A DNA stretch of 30,404 nt from Planctomycetales bacterium (GTDB lineage: Bacteria > 4484-113 > JAFGCY01), in the NCBI GenBank assembly GCA_024645305.1, contig JAHEFU010000006.1, positions 1 to 30,404 of the forward strand. Direction: 5' to 3'. Made by a program: the position numbers and the translations under genes. The notes beneath the pieces are model-generated. The model was not told where the DNA came from. It searched no databases and worked only from the letters and a program-made list of their open reading frames with translations. Below are positions 9,801 through 17,387 of this stretch, one piece after another. Position 1 is the first letter of the stretch, and every line of letters starts with the position of its first letter.

Positions 9801-10061
9801 GTAGCTGATGTGCAGCAGCAGGTCCTGGAGACCCAGGGCATCCGTAGCATTCACCTGCACTTCCGTGCTGTCCCGGCCCTCAATGACAGTCAGATCCAGC
9901 TGGGCAGTACCGCCGTCCGGACTGCTGTCGGTGACCAGGCTGAATCCCTTGCCGCCTGGCGGCTCAAGCAGTCCGGCTGATCCTCCACCTCCGCAGGCAG
10001 AGAGGAGCAGGATGCTGAGCAGCCCAGCCGTTAAATACCATCGCAGTCCACGTAAATTCAT
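6861..10061 (-). CDS. Large lipoprotein with cohesin-like, dockerin-like and tandem C-terminal repeats
   Basis: I chose the ATG at 10061 because AGGAG (10072-10068) sits 6 bases upstream and the protein then begins with a lipoprotein signal (LLSAC, Cys23 of 1066 residues); an in-frame opening up to 10163 has no such support. After a Gly-rich linker, residues about 45-155 resemble a cohesin-like beta domain (LDLTVIEGRDSTEV, LLHISYDPALYSP). Residues about 187-243 hold two dockerin-like calcium loops, GDTNQDGLVNLADLVPIA and ADTNGDGEVNISDVSVLG. The C-terminal two thirds consist of about seven units of 85-105 residues with the signature WHSELGDVT ... EHLIW ... PENAG ... HPEWHQFN ... FLGxF ... KYFxVxEC. 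It is probably membrane-anchored and binds calcium, polymers or partner proteins; no catalytic motif is visible. The divergent neighbour is a MocR regulator. Confidence 0.85.
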   Translation of the reverse strand: MNLRGLRWYLTAGLLSILLLSACGGGGSAGLLEPPGGKGFSLVTDSSPDGGTAQLDLTVIEGRDSTEVQVNATDALGLQDLLLHISYDPALYSPRSQAASPLMGAVDSLLILAMDSEPGILHYGVAHIRDSGPGFEGNGVVATLVFENRPFDATRSQSSPPALGNAAAEIDYNNLTGQLSWFYANPGDTNQDGLVNLADLVPIARDFQASGPFGMSSRQSVADTNGDGEVNISDVSVLGANWNNDAFGGFNIYTSDVDGTLGSPVGNVGFDSAFGDASAERLRFSYSVPAGQRMSFAWVQPVDGTGSAGLSGDSIFADIVITGPTASFGSKTSGGDGSTDNPFIVKNSDVLPFAVYDPEDGDITMDPGLSVWLEPSAAGSVSAGLLNVSDSYNGAFVMRGSYQNESLELLASSKGTSGLGSGNGDGAYFGIDGCLDLRLDHPDLAGHGTIWDPFKVTTAGETLDFSVWHCDLGEVTDSEHLAWGWQPENAGEFNWDLKSYTFFHQFTGLWVIEVQWEQEGAVASDHLYFLIDPQGGGHEAELELKVLDGIEDGAGLPDNPYIICNTTHEVGLKAWHSELGDVTTSEHLIWHLNPENAGVIHPEWHQMNIAEGFLGTFYIEIVWETAEQRLVDKKYFKVQECETGGEVFEIKVFEGISGGLGTQEHPYEVCVNEVWEFGIKAWHNEFGDVTQHEGTTWSWSPESAGQLHPEWHQFNMAEGFLGNFSIHAVHVREGGAWEDTKYFKALECGGNEAYVEIKVTGGVEEGDGSAEHPFVICSDTHEIGVKGWHSILEDITQSEHTTWIVDSPSAGVMHPEWHQFNVSQEFLGSFVIKLIYEAEGMLLDDLKHFVVVECTEEAFLTLETDLVPEGGEGTQELPFKFCQGAVAEIFFDVIHSELGLITYDPHLSWATEPLAAGEFRPDFSDFVVNQGFLGNFHVTCTYTTETQTLSKTLWFKQIECELPTELVLIVTNPPELGDGTEGNPYVYPQNPIEIGLKFMHPELGDITDNENVIWNWNPESAGEFRPQWNDFRVADAFTGGFWISAGWPTESGTETRYVHIVIGNGI
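6864..8740 (-). repeat. Tandem ~100-residue repeats in the large lipoprotein
   Basis: Six clear units, plus a degenerate one further upstream (about 8800-9060), share WHSELGDVT, PENAG, HPEWHQFN, FLGxF and a conserved Cys near the unit end. Three central units are similar even at DNA level: the block encoding HPEWHQ recurs nearly unchanged at 7602-7625, 7920-7942 and 8244-8261. This suggests recent internal duplication or gene conversion among the central units. I do not recognise the domain. Confidence 0.8.
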
Positions 10062-10149
10062 TTCATTCTCCTTACCGATGCATATGTATACATCGAATTC
10101 CCCGCAGAGCAAATTACCGTTGTAAGAAGTGTACAGACAATTTGCGAGT

Positions 10150-10179
10150 TTTATCAGATACACTTCCCATAGATTTCAA
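10150..10179 (-). promoter_or_regulatory. Candidate promoter for the large lipoprotein
   Basis: On the minus strand TTGAAA (10179-10174) and GATAAA (10155-10150) are 18 bases apart and match the housekeeping consensus at 5/6 and 4/6 positions. Transcription would start about 80 bases before the ATG at 10061. An imperfect 20-base palindrome (10076-10095) lies just upstream of the Shine-Dalgarno and could fold in the leader. Evidence is resemblance only. Confidence 0.35.
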
Positions 10180-10208
10180 CCATACACTACTCATTTGGGT
10201 AACGCGGA

Positions 10209-10237
10209 TTGGCTTTCTTTATAAAGAATGTTATGAT
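10209..10237 (+). promoter_or_regulatory. Promoter of the MocR-type regulator
   Basis: TTGGCT (10209-10214) and TATGAT (10232-10237) lie 17 bases apart, matching the consensus at 4/6 and 5/6 positions. Transcription would begin near 10244, leaving a leader of about 86 bases before the GTG start at 10330. The spacer contains a perfect palindrome (10215-10228). Confidence 0.5.
10215..10228. promoter_or_regulatory. 14-bp perfect palindrome, candidate operator
   Basis: TTCTTTATAAAGAA reads identically on both strands and sits between the -35 and -10 elements of the regulator's promoter. A protein bound there would block RNA polymerase. This is the expected place for autorepression by the GntR-type DNA-binding domain encoded just downstream; that link is inference. 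Confidence 0.45.
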
Positions 10238-10329
10238 CTGAACTACGCTGAGGGCATCAGAGAATATTCCCAGTCCAGTCAAGTTACTGTATGGAATAAA
10301 CAAACTCTGATGAACTGCAAAGCAATACA

Positions 10330-11841
10330 GTGCAACTGAAAATTGATAAAGCAAGCAGTATTCCTGCTTACCAGCAGATCCATGAGCAGATCGTCAGGCT
10401 GGTGGAGGATGGTCTGCTGGAAGCCGGCAGCAAGCTGCCCAGTGTGCGTGCGCTCGCGCGTCAGCTCGGAGTATCCCTGGCAACTGTCCAGACTGCATAC
10501 GAGGAGCTGGAAGCCATCAACATGATTGAATCGCGGCATGGCAGTGGGACATACGTCACCGGCATGCCGCATAAGGCGACAGGGGCCAACCTCGGCACGC
10601 GTGAGGAAATGTTCGGCGAGTTGAGTGATCTTCCCGAAATGCGCTGGGAGCCCTATCACTTCCGCAGTGACTTCTTCCTGGTTCCACCCCCGCCCAATCG
10701 GGAGAACTTCATCCGGTTCTCCATCGGTAATCCTGATCCCTCACTGTTTCCCTTCAACAGGATCAAACAGGTCACCTCAAACATGTTGTGGTCCCCCAAG
10801 GAACACTTCTTCGACCTTGGCCATCCCCAGGGATTCCTGCCACTGGTGGAACATCTCGAAAAGGAGATGGCACTTTCCGGTGTGCCAATGGCGGAGAATG
10901 AGAATGACATCATTCTCACCGGCGGTTTCCAGCGCGGTATGAGCCTGATCCTGCGCCTGCTGCTGAACCCCGGGCAGAAAGTCGCCGTGGAATCCCCCTG
11001 CTATACGGGAATCCTTAACTTCCTGGTTGCAGAGCGCATCGACATCGAGCCGATTCCCGTTGACAAGGAGGGAATGGACACGGAATACCTGGCTACGGTT
11101 CTCAACCGGGGTGAGGTCAAGGCCATCATCACAATTCCCACCTTCCACAATCCAACGGGCGTGACGATGTCTCTGGCAAGACGTGAGCACCTGATCAAAC
11201 TGGCCGCACGCCACCGGGTTCCGATCATCGAGGATGACTGGGGCCGCCAGCTGCGTTATAACGGAGAATCCCCTCCCCCGCTGAAGGCCATGGACCCCGG
11301 CGGTTACGTGATCCACATAGGTACCTACAGCAAGTCCCTGCTGCCAGGCCTGCGCATCGGCTGGATTACATGCCCGGCCGGCCTGAGCGTGCCTCTGGTC
11401 TGCGCCAAGCTCGGCAGTGACAATTCTGATAGTTACTTCCTGCAGGCGCTGCTTCATGAGTTCATCAGCAAGGGCTACTTCAACAAGCACCTGCGAAAGA
11501 CACAGCGTGAGTACCGGCGCCGCTGGCAGGCCATGATGGCAACGCTTGACAAGCACCTGCCGGATGGCTGCCGCTACATCAAGCCCGACGGTGGATTCAG
11601 CATCTGGCTGAACCTGCCCCCCAATATAATGAGTGTGCCTCTGCTGAAGCTCGCCCACGATGTTGACATCGATTTCCTGCCAGCAAGTTACTGCATTCCT
11701 GGCAAGCAGGACGGTAATGCCCTGCGCCTGTCATTTTCACGCTGCAGTGTCGAAGACATAGAAACTGGAATCCCGATCCTCTGTGATCTGATATCCAGGG
11801 TTAGCAGGAACCCATCCCTGCTGGAGCCGGGTATATCATGA
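10330..11841 (+). CDS. MocR/PdxR-type transcriptional regulator (GntR winged helix plus aminotransferase-like domain)
   Basis: The 503-residue protein has a GntR winged-helix domain at residues about 5-76 (IPAYQQIHEQIVRLVEDG, LPSVRALARQLGVS, HGSGTYV). A fold-type I aminotransferase-like domain fills about residues 125-490. PLP-binding features are present: HNPTG (273-277), EDDW (301-304) and GTYSKSLLPGLRIGW with Lys335 as the expected Schiff-base lysine. Members of this family sense PLP or amino-acid/amine adducts of PLP and control nearby genes. Translation begins at a GTG; an in-frame stop at 10297 limits any extension, and the Shine-Dalgarno is weak. The stop overlaps the start of the next lipoprotein gene by 4 bases, so the two are translationally coupled, which is unusual for this family. 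Likely targets are that gene, itself and the divergent lipoprotein gene. Confidence 0.93.
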   Translation: MQLKIDKASSIPAYQQIHEQIVRLVEDGLLEAGSKLPSVRALARQLGVSLATVQTAYEELEAINMIESRHGSGTYVTGMPHKATGANLGTREEMFGELSDLPEMRWEPYHFRSDFFLVPPPPNRENFIRFSIGNPDPSLFPFNRIKQVTSNMLWSPKEHFFDLGHPQGFLPLVEHLEKEMALSGVPMAENENDIILTGGFQRGMSLILRLLLNPGQKVAVESPCYTGILNFLVAERIDIEPIPVDKEGMDTEYLATVLNRGEVKAIITIPTFHNPTGVTMSLARREHLIKLAARHRVPIIEDDWGRQLRYNGESPPPLKAMDPGGYVIHIGTYSKSLLPGLRIGWITCPAGLSVPLVCAKLGSDNSDSYFLQALLHEFISKGYFNKHLRKTQREYRRRWQAMMATLDKHLPDGCRYIKPDGGFSIWLNLPPNIMSVPLLKLAHDVDIDFLPASYCIPGKQDGNALRLSFSRCSVEDIETGIPILCDLISRVSRNPSLLEPGIS

Positions 11842-13730
11842 ACGTCTTGCAACTGAAAGAAATTTTGAAAATCCTCCCTGTGGCGTGCCTGGCGACAATT
11901 CTGTGCGCCTGTGGCAGGTCGGACCAGGCAGACAGCACGACCGGGCTGGTCTGGCATCCGGAAGGCAGTGGAATTACGGTGGTCCGCCAAAACAACCAGC
12001 TGCTGGTAACGTTTGCCAGAGTTGATGAATCCGGAAAATTCACAAGGGTCGCCCTGGATGACGGCCTGTCAATAGCCGAGGAGAGCTGGAGCAATGATGC
12101 TGGGCTGGTCCATCTCAGCGTTGTACATGACGGAGAGTTGCACATCGGTGCCTGCGCCACATCCGACCGGGAGTCCCGGGATGTCCAGGTGGACATAAGG
12201 CTGGCCGCCGCACCGGCCAGACGGCCTGCCAGCGCACCTGATGGCGAGAAGAACAGGCTGATTGACCTGCATGCCAACGGACTTGGCAACGGAAACTATC
12301 AACTCAGCTGGACGGAAGTCAATCGCGGTGACTACGACTTCAATGGCGAGGCGAACATTTCGGACCTGGTTGGCATCGCCCTTCACCTAGAACAGGGTTA
12401 TGATACCTCCGACCCCGATGCTCCGCTGCTGACGGAGTTCTGGGTTGACGGCAACCAGGACGGCATCGTGACGATCGCTGACATCAGCGTGATCGGGCAG
12501 AATTTCAGGAGTCAGGTGGCAGGATATGCCGTCAGCATCAACGGCAGCATCCTGGATCCCGACGCGGATGGATTCACACTGCGACGTGAGGAAAGCACGC
12601 CCCGCAGTGGCCTGCCAAACCTGTACCAGACCGAGTTTGCCGGCAACGTCACTGACAATGTTCAGGTCGTGCCCCGGGACATCGAACTGATCGAGGGTAT
12701 TTCCACCGAGCCGACTGCCGGTTCCCAATTCACGATCGATGTGAATGTTGACATGCAGCTGGCAGCGACAGAGTTCTACGACCTGGACGGATCCGGGAAT
12801 TCAGGAGCATTCGGTCCCGGGCGCTTCGCCATTTCGATGCTGGACATTGACAAGCTGGAACCCCTGAGGCGCATCCTGCCGGGCGAAATACCCAGTTCAG
12901 CGGTAATCGGCAATACTATCCTCAACAACCACCAGGCAAACGTGTATGACCTGCAGCTCAATTTCCCGGTTGCGGTGGCCCTGGCCTACCTGCCGACGCG
13001 CAACCTGTCCACAGAAGACCTGATCATCCCACCTGACGGATCACCCATCAGCAGCTACTGGAATCTTGAGCCGGTAGTACAGGTCTATATGCTGCCTCAC
13101 GGCGCAACACTTGCCAACCAGAGCCTGTCCATCAACCTGGAGATCAGCAAGGTTGACGCTTTCAAGGTCATCGGGCTGACAACCTTCAGCGGTATCGACG
13201 GACCGCTTGGTCAGCCCCTCGTACAGGAGTTTGACGACCGCTTCCTGAGCCGTAATACGGAGGATGCTTCAATCGGCTTCCCGGCGGCCTTTGCCAATGA
13301 TGTGCGCATGCAGGACGGCAAGCCTGACCAGGATCCCTGGGGCATCACGGCGAACCTGCTGCGGCGCCAGTGGCTGGAAACCCGGAGTCTGTCCTTCAAC
13401 AAGGCGGACTTCGAGATGCAGGCCAAGATCGACATCCTGGACAGCATCAATCTCCAGGAAGGCTGGGTCGTGGCCCGGATCCAGTCGATGCAGCTCGACG
13501 GTGTACCGGTTCCCGAACTTGAGCTGCCGGTGGATTCTGTCTTCCTGAAATTCACGGAAATCTCCGAATTCCTGCAACCTTCTGTCGTGCCTGGCAACTT
13601 CGACCACATCTCACCTACGAAGCTGACTGCGGAAATGACCATCTTCGTGAATGGCAGGCTGCACCGCGAAGGTGGCCTGGAGGGTGAGGACATCTACTGG
13701 ATAGATGAATTGACCATTCCACTGATCTGA
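11838..13730 (+). CDS. Lipoprotein with dockerin-like repeats
   Basis: This 630-residue product has a lipoprotein signal ending in LCAC (acylated Cys25). Two dockerin-like EF-hand loops follow: GDYDFNGEANISDLVGIALHL at about 164-184 and VDGNQDGIVTIADISVIGQNF at about 203-223. They resemble the pair in the 6861-10061 lipoprotein. The remaining 400 residues are not recognisable to me; they look beta-rich and contain no obvious catalytic motif. The ATG overlaps the stop of the MocR gene (ATGA), so expression is tied to the regulator. The last 37 bases overlap the 3' end of the convergent CBM9-like gene. It is probably an anchored calcium-binding surface protein. Confidence 0.82.
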   Translation: MNVLQLKEILKILPVACLATILCACGRSDQADSTTGLVWHPEGSGITVVRQNNQLLVTFARVDESGKFTRVALDDGLSIAEESWSNDAGLVHLSVVHDGELHIGACATSDRESRDVQVDIRLAAAPARRPASAPDGEKNRLIDLHANGLGNGNYQLSWTEVNRGDYDFNGEANISDLVGIALHLEQGYDTSDPDAPLLTEFWVDGNQDGIVTIADISVIGQNFRSQVAGYAVSINGSILDPDADGFTLRREESTPRSGLPNLYQTEFAGNVTDNVQVVPRDIELIEGISTEPTAGSQFTIDVNVDMQLAATEFYDLDGSGNSGAFGPGRFAISMLDIDKLEPLRRILPGEIPSSAVIGNTILNNHQANVYDLQLNFPVAVALAYLPTRNLSTEDLIIPPDGSPISSYWNLEPVVQVYMLPHGATLANQSLSINLEISKVDAFKVIGLTTFSGIDGPLGQPLVQEFDDRFLSRNTEDASIGFPAAFANDVRMQDGKPDQDPWGITANLLRRQWLETRSLSFNKADFEMQAKIDILDSINLQEGWVVARIQSMQLDGVPVPELELPVDSVFLKFTEISEFLQPSVVPGNFDHISPTKLTAEMTIFVNGRLHREGGLEGEDIYWIDELTIPLI

Positions 13731-15061
13731 CCAGCAGTCGCTTGGGCTTCAGGAGGATTGTTGCGCCCGTCGGTGCTGGAGCGGACAAGCTCACCTTCCT
13801 CAGTTTCCACAGGTTCTGGCGACTCGGTGAGCTGCTCGGTGTCAGCCTCCGTTGCCATGGCATCTTCCGCAGTCGGACCTATTTCCAGCGGACGCAGGGC
13901 TCCCGTGAATTTCGAGATCCGCCCTGTCTCATCGATGCTCAGGGTATGCCTGCCATCTGACATGCTGAAACGGAACTGGCCCGGGGATGCCCAGATGGCA
14001 TCCTGCAGCAGCCAGTCACGGAATCTGTCAACTTCAGGCAGGGGATAGGCATCGTACCAGTGCTCGACCTTCTTCGAAGAGTACTCTCCGTGCTCAGCAC
14101 GGTAGTCCTGCTGCCAGTAGTACATGCACATCAGGGCATGGCGGGCGTAATCCTCCGAAGTCAGGCCAGGGGGCTGCGGTGTGACGATCCCCCCGTCAAA
14201 TTCAACGATGCCCCACATCTCCGGGCAATGCATCGCCACCACACCCTGGGGGCTCCAGACCCAGTTCTCGGGCGGCAGCAGATCGCCGTCCTCTCCTGAA
14301 CTCCGTTCATAGCTCCCGCCGTTGTCAAAGCTGTAGTACTGCACCCTGGAGAAATTGACGTGCCAGCGGTCACCAGCTATGGGAGGAACGGTGCCGCTGG
14401 TGATCTCAGCCAGACTTTCCCAGGGCAGGGCCAACTCAACAGTCCAGCTGCTATCCGCATCACTTGGGTCGTTGACAGTCCCGTCGAGGCTGACGGCAGC
14501 ACGCAGGCCCCTGATGTCCCAGCCGTTGATGGCCTCACCTGCATCCCGGTACGGCCGGCTTAGCAGCAGGTCCCAGACCGTACCCAGGGCGTTGATCTCC
14601 AGCTCGCCGTACATGTGGTTGTCCATATCCGGGTCAATGAACAGCTCGAAGTCATTTTCGCGGTAGATCACGCTGTCGCGGTCCGTCAGACTGGCCTGGA
14701 TGTCGGGCTCCTCCAGCTCAGCAAGGATGTAGAAAGCCTGATCGTCCCACAGCATTTTCACGCGGGTGCGCAATCCCGGTGCCAGTTCCCCGTCACCGGT
14801 GATGTCCACGAAATCCGCAGTCCATTCCGCATTCTGCCAGGCAGGATCCTCTGGCAGGCCGTCAATCTGCGGACTGGCATAGGCCCGTACGCACTGGTAT
14901 GTCCGTGGGGAATACTCGGTCTGTGGCCTGCTGAAGGCGGCTGCCGATTCCAGGCCGGTGAGCACTGCCGTCATGCAAAACAGCAATCCAAGGAATTTCT
15001 TACAGGGATGTAGCACCTGAAAATAGTACAGGCTGCCTGAAGAAGTGGAAACAGAAGTCAA
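13694..15061 (-). CDS. Exported CBM9-like (family 9 carbohydrate-binding) protein
   Basis: The protein has up to 455 residues. After a hydrophobic signal segment (KKFLGLLFCMTAVLTGLESAAA), residues about 60-275 have the pattern of the CBM9/DOMON-like sugar- or haem-binding fold: PQIDGLPEDPAWQNAEW, KMLWDDQAFYILAELEEPDI, ENDFELFIDPD, YGELEINALGTVWDL and WTVELALPWESLAE. A Thr/Glu/Pro-rich tail closes the protein. The start is uncertain. TTG at 15061 lies 3 bases after the stop of the hydrolase gene, while GTG at 15016 gives a better-shaped signal peptide; neither has a clear Shine-Dalgarno. It is the last gene of a likely three-gene operon with the NagZ-like hydrolase and an HTH-TPR regulator. 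Ligand binding is inferred from the family; the ligand is unknown. Confidence 0.82.
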   Translation of the reverse strand: MTSVSTSSGSLYYFQVLHPCKKFLGLLFCMTAVLTGLESAAAFSRPQTEYSPRTYQCVRAYASPQIDGLPEDPAWQNAEWTADFVDITGDGELAPGLRTRVKMLWDDQAFYILAELEEPDIQASLTDRDSVIYRENDFELFIDPDMDNHMYGELEINALGTVWDLLLSRPYRDAGEAINGWDIRGLRAAVSLDGTVNDPSDADSSWTVELALPWESLAEITSGTVPPIAGDRWHVNFSRVQYYSFDNGGSYERSSGEDGDLLPPENWVWSPQGVVAMHCPEMWGIVEFDGGIVTPQPPGLTSEDYARHALMCMYYWQQDYRAEHGEYSSKKVEHWYDAYPLPEVDRFRDWLLQDAIWASPGQFRFSMSDGRHTLSIDETGRISKFTGALRPLEIGPTAEDAMATEADTEQLTESPEPVETEEGELVRSSTDGRNNPPEAQATAGQISGMVNSSIQ

Positions 15062-15064
15062 TTC

Positions 15065-16072
15065 TCAGGCAATTCCGAAACGTCGCTTCACCGCCAGATT
15101 ACGCATCAGCGCAGCGTCAATCCGGGCCTCGCTGAGCTCTCCTGACTCTACTGCATCCTGAACCCTTTCAAGAGCCTGGCACTGTATTTCAGGATGCGAA
15201 CAGACCAGCAGCAGGCTGACACCTGCCTGCAGGGACCTGACACATGCGTCAGGGACACTGCAGTGACTGCTTACCGCCCCCATCATCATGTCATCGGTGA
15301 TAACGATCCCTTTATGACCCAGTTCGTCAATGAGCAGGTCGCTGACAATTGTTTCCGACATACAGGCCGGGACTGAATCAAATGCCTTGTACTGGATGTG
15401 CGCGGTCATCACCGCTGCCACCCCTTCGTGGATCAGGCGCGAGAAGGGAGGAAGATGCCTGCTCCTGATTTCTGTCTGAGCGATTTCCAGGATTGGCAAG
15501 CCATGGTGCGAATCCTGTATTGTTCCTCCATGGCCGGGGAAATGCTTGGCTGTGGCAATCAGTCCTGCCGATTGCAGGCTGCTGACATACGCACTGGAAA
15601 GTTCGCTGACCACAATTGGATCCGGTGCATAGCAGCGGCTGGCCATTACCTCACTCCCGCTGACCGTGAGAACATCAGCGACAGGTGCCAGATTCATGTT
15701 GAAGTGCAGATCCTGCAGGACCCTGGCGGTGACTCCTGCTTGCTCCACTGTAGCGGAGACTGCCCCAGATTCAAGGTACAGAAGACCCTGGTCCTCATTT
15801 GCCGGCAGCGCGGGACAGAGCTCTCCGCGCAACCGGGCAACAGGCCCTCCCTCCTGGTCAACTGCAATGAACGGCCGAATGCCACAGGCGCGTTCAACAC
15901 TATCTGAAATGCTGTCATTCAGTGCCCGGAGCTGCTCAGCATCCCCGACATCACGACCGAACAGAACGGCTCCACCTGCACACATCCGTGTCAGCTGTTC
16001 GACAAATCCCGAAGGGGTCTTCCGGTCGCTGCCAAGCATGAACAGCTGGCCGATCCGTTTTCGCAAGTCCAC
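15065..16072 (-). CDS. nagZ: Glycoside hydrolase family 3, NagZ-like beta-N-acetylhexosaminidase
   Basis: The 335-residue single-domain enzyme has the NagZ layout: DQEGGPVARL (72-81), LAPVADV (129-134), KHFPGHG (176-182), DSHHGLP (187-193, the Asp-His acid/base loop) and GIVITDDMMMGA with nucleophile Asp260. NagZ removes N-acetylglucosamine from muropeptides in peptidoglycan recycling, and acts in the cytoplasm in Gram-negative bacteria. No signal peptide is seen, consistent with that. The length matches one-domain NagZ. The GTG start at 16072 lies 14 bases after the stop of the HTH-TPR regulator gene, so these two and the following CBM9-like gene are probably co-transcribed. The family call is firm; activity on another beta-N-acetylhexosaminide cannot be excluded. 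Confidence 0.9.
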   Translation of the reverse strand: MDLRKRIGQLFMLGSDRKTPSGFVEQLTRMCAGGAVLFGRDVGDAEQLRALNDSISDSVERACGIRPFIAVDQEGGPVARLRGELCPALPANEDQGLLYLESGAVSATVEQAGVTARVLQDLHFNMNLAPVADVLTVSGSEVMASRCYAPDPIVVSELSSAYVSSLQSAGLIATAKHFPGHGGTIQDSHHGLPILEIAQTEIRSRHLPPFSRLIHEGVAAVMTAHIQYKAFDSVPACMSETIVSDLLIDELGHKGIVITDDMMMGAVSSHCSVPDACVRSLQAGVSLLLVCSHPEIQCQALERVQDAVESGELSEARIDAALMRNLAVKRRFGIA

Positions 16073-16086
16073 ACCGCAATGGTAAC

Positions 16087-17334
16087 TCAGGAATCTCCAA
16101 GCCTGCGATAGTGCTCCAGGGGCAGTCCGCTTACACAGCGTCCGCTGGCGCCCATGTCCGCAAACTGCCGGCTGGCTTCCCCCGCGAGCTGCCGCGCAGA
16201 TGACTGATCGTCCAGAGCCAGTGCCAGGCGTGCGCGTTCCATATTGCCGCTGGCCACTTCAAAACCGAACTGCTCTTCATTTTCATCCATGTTCTCGAGA
16301 ATCCGGGCGGCCTCCTCCAGCCGGCCTGCCCGACGCAGGGCCCGTGCCGCGAACTCCATGCTGATCTGCGATACGCGCGGCGTCTCAGCTAGCAGGACGA
16401 GGCCCTCCTCGACGGTACTGACGGCCTGCACATGGTTTTCCTGCAGGCTCAGCAGGTCGGCCTGCAGCATCACGGCCAGGTTGGCAATCCGCTGATAGCG
16501 GATTTTTTGGGCCATCTGCATGCATTGCTCTATCGCCTCTCCCGCTTCCCGCTCCATGCTCAGCTCAATCGCGATCTGAGCGCGCAGGTACAGGGCCGTG
16601 GTATGGCTCATGCTGGGCCTTAATTTTGACCAGGCCTGCAGGGCCAGGTTACAGTGGTCCAGAGCCTTGTCATACTCGCCAAGCTGATGGAATACACTGG
16701 ACAGGTTGGAGAGGGATGCCGCCAAGGCCTTGGCTGTGAACAGTTCAGGGGTTTCCAGGCACCCCTCGTAGTGCTCAGCGGACTCACGAAGGTTGGCAAC
16801 CATCAGCAGGGATGTTGCCAGGCAGAGTCTGGCCTGCATGTACATGTACTCGTCGGAGACCTGTTCTGCATATCGCATTGAAATTTCGGCGCAGCGCCGG
16901 AAGTCCTCTGCACTTCGCATGTAGTGATAGACCCGGGCGAGCAGCAGGTAAAGCTTTGACAGCAGTCCTGCCGGCATATCAGGGTCGATTGTGGACTTGA
17001 CCAGACTCTCTGCCAGCTCCCAGTTCCCGCTGGGTCCCACTATCTCAATGAGGTCCTGCTCATGCAGCTTGCGCGCCGCCTCCCAGCGGTCCTCGCGGGT
17101 TCCCAGGGCTTCCAGTCTGTCCCCGACAACAATAGTGGATTCGCCAATCTCCAGGATGTCACAGAGCCTCGTGAGGTTGTCCTTGCTGATGCGCTGGGTT
17201 CGTCCGGATATCCAGCGACTGACGGTCTTGCGATCTATCCCCAGGCGCCGGGCCAGCAGCCACTGCTTCACTTCCCGCTCTGTGATCAGGCGGGCGAGTG
17301 CTTCATTGTTGAGCAGGACAGTTTGACGGGACAT
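16087..17334 (-). CDS. HTH-TPR transcriptional regulator, copy 1
   Basis: The 415-residue protein has an N-terminal XRE/Cro-like helix-turn-helix at about residues 20-63 (EVKQWLLARRLGIDRKTVSR, WISGRTQRIS). A linker with EALGTREDRW (75-84) and VGPSGNWELAES follows. From about residue 125 to the end it is helical, with tetratricopeptide-like units such as LGEYDKALDHCNLALQAW and AGRLEEAARILENMDENEE. This is one of three tandem paralogs. The architecture resembles peptide- or ligand-sensing HTH-TPR regulators, but the ligand is unknown. The ATG has no Shine-Dalgarno and lies 9 bases from a good -10 element, suggesting a leaderless or nearly leaderless message. It probably leads the operon containing the NagZ-like and CBM9-like genes. 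Confidence 0.88.
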   Translation of the reverse strand: MSRQTVLLNNEALARLITEREVKQWLLARRLGIDRKTVSRWISGRTQRISKDNLTRLCDILEIGESTIVVGDRLEALGTREDRWEAARKLHEQDLIEIVGPSGNWELAESLVKSTIDPDMPAGLLSKLYLLLARVYHYMRSAEDFRRCAEISMRYAEQVSDEYMYMQARLCLATSLLMVANLRESAEHYEGCLETPELFTAKALAASLSNLSSVFHQLGEYDKALDHCNLALQAWSKLRPSMSHTTALYLRAQIAIELSMEREAGEAIEQCMQMAQKIRYQRIANLAVMLQADLLSLQENHVQAVSTVEEGLVLLAETPRVSQISMEFAARALRRAGRLEEAARILENMDENEEQFGFEVASGNMERARLALALDDQSSARQLAGEASRQFADMGASGRCVSGLPLEHYRRLGDS

Positions 17335-17342
17335 TCAATATG

Positions 17343-17371
17343 ATTTTAACAGTCATGCATCCAGTGGTCAC
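17343..17371 (-). promoter_or_regulatory. Candidate promoter of HTH-TPR copy 1
   Basis: On the minus strand GTGACC (17371-17366) and TAAAAT (17348-17343) are 17 bases apart and match the consensus at 4/6 and 5/6 positions. The -10 element ends only 8 bases before the ATG at 17334, so the transcript would be leaderless or nearly so. The -35 element overlaps one arm of a direct repeat. Confidence 0.45.
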
Positions 17372-17387
17372 ATGCAGGGATGTCACA
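17367..17387 (-). promoter_or_regulatory. Direct repeat TGTGAC, candidate operator
   Basis: TGTGAC occurs twice on the minus strand (17387-17382 and 17372-17367), 15 bases start to start. One copy overlaps the -35 element of the regulator's promoter. The spacing would place two binding sites about one and a half helical turns apart. A role in autoregulation is inference. Confidence 0.3.

Noticed and set aside
10062..10163. 34-residue extension of the large lipoprotein
   Set aside because: It would place the lipoprotein signal internally. The ATG at 10061 has a strong Shine-Dalgarno and an ideal lipobox distance.
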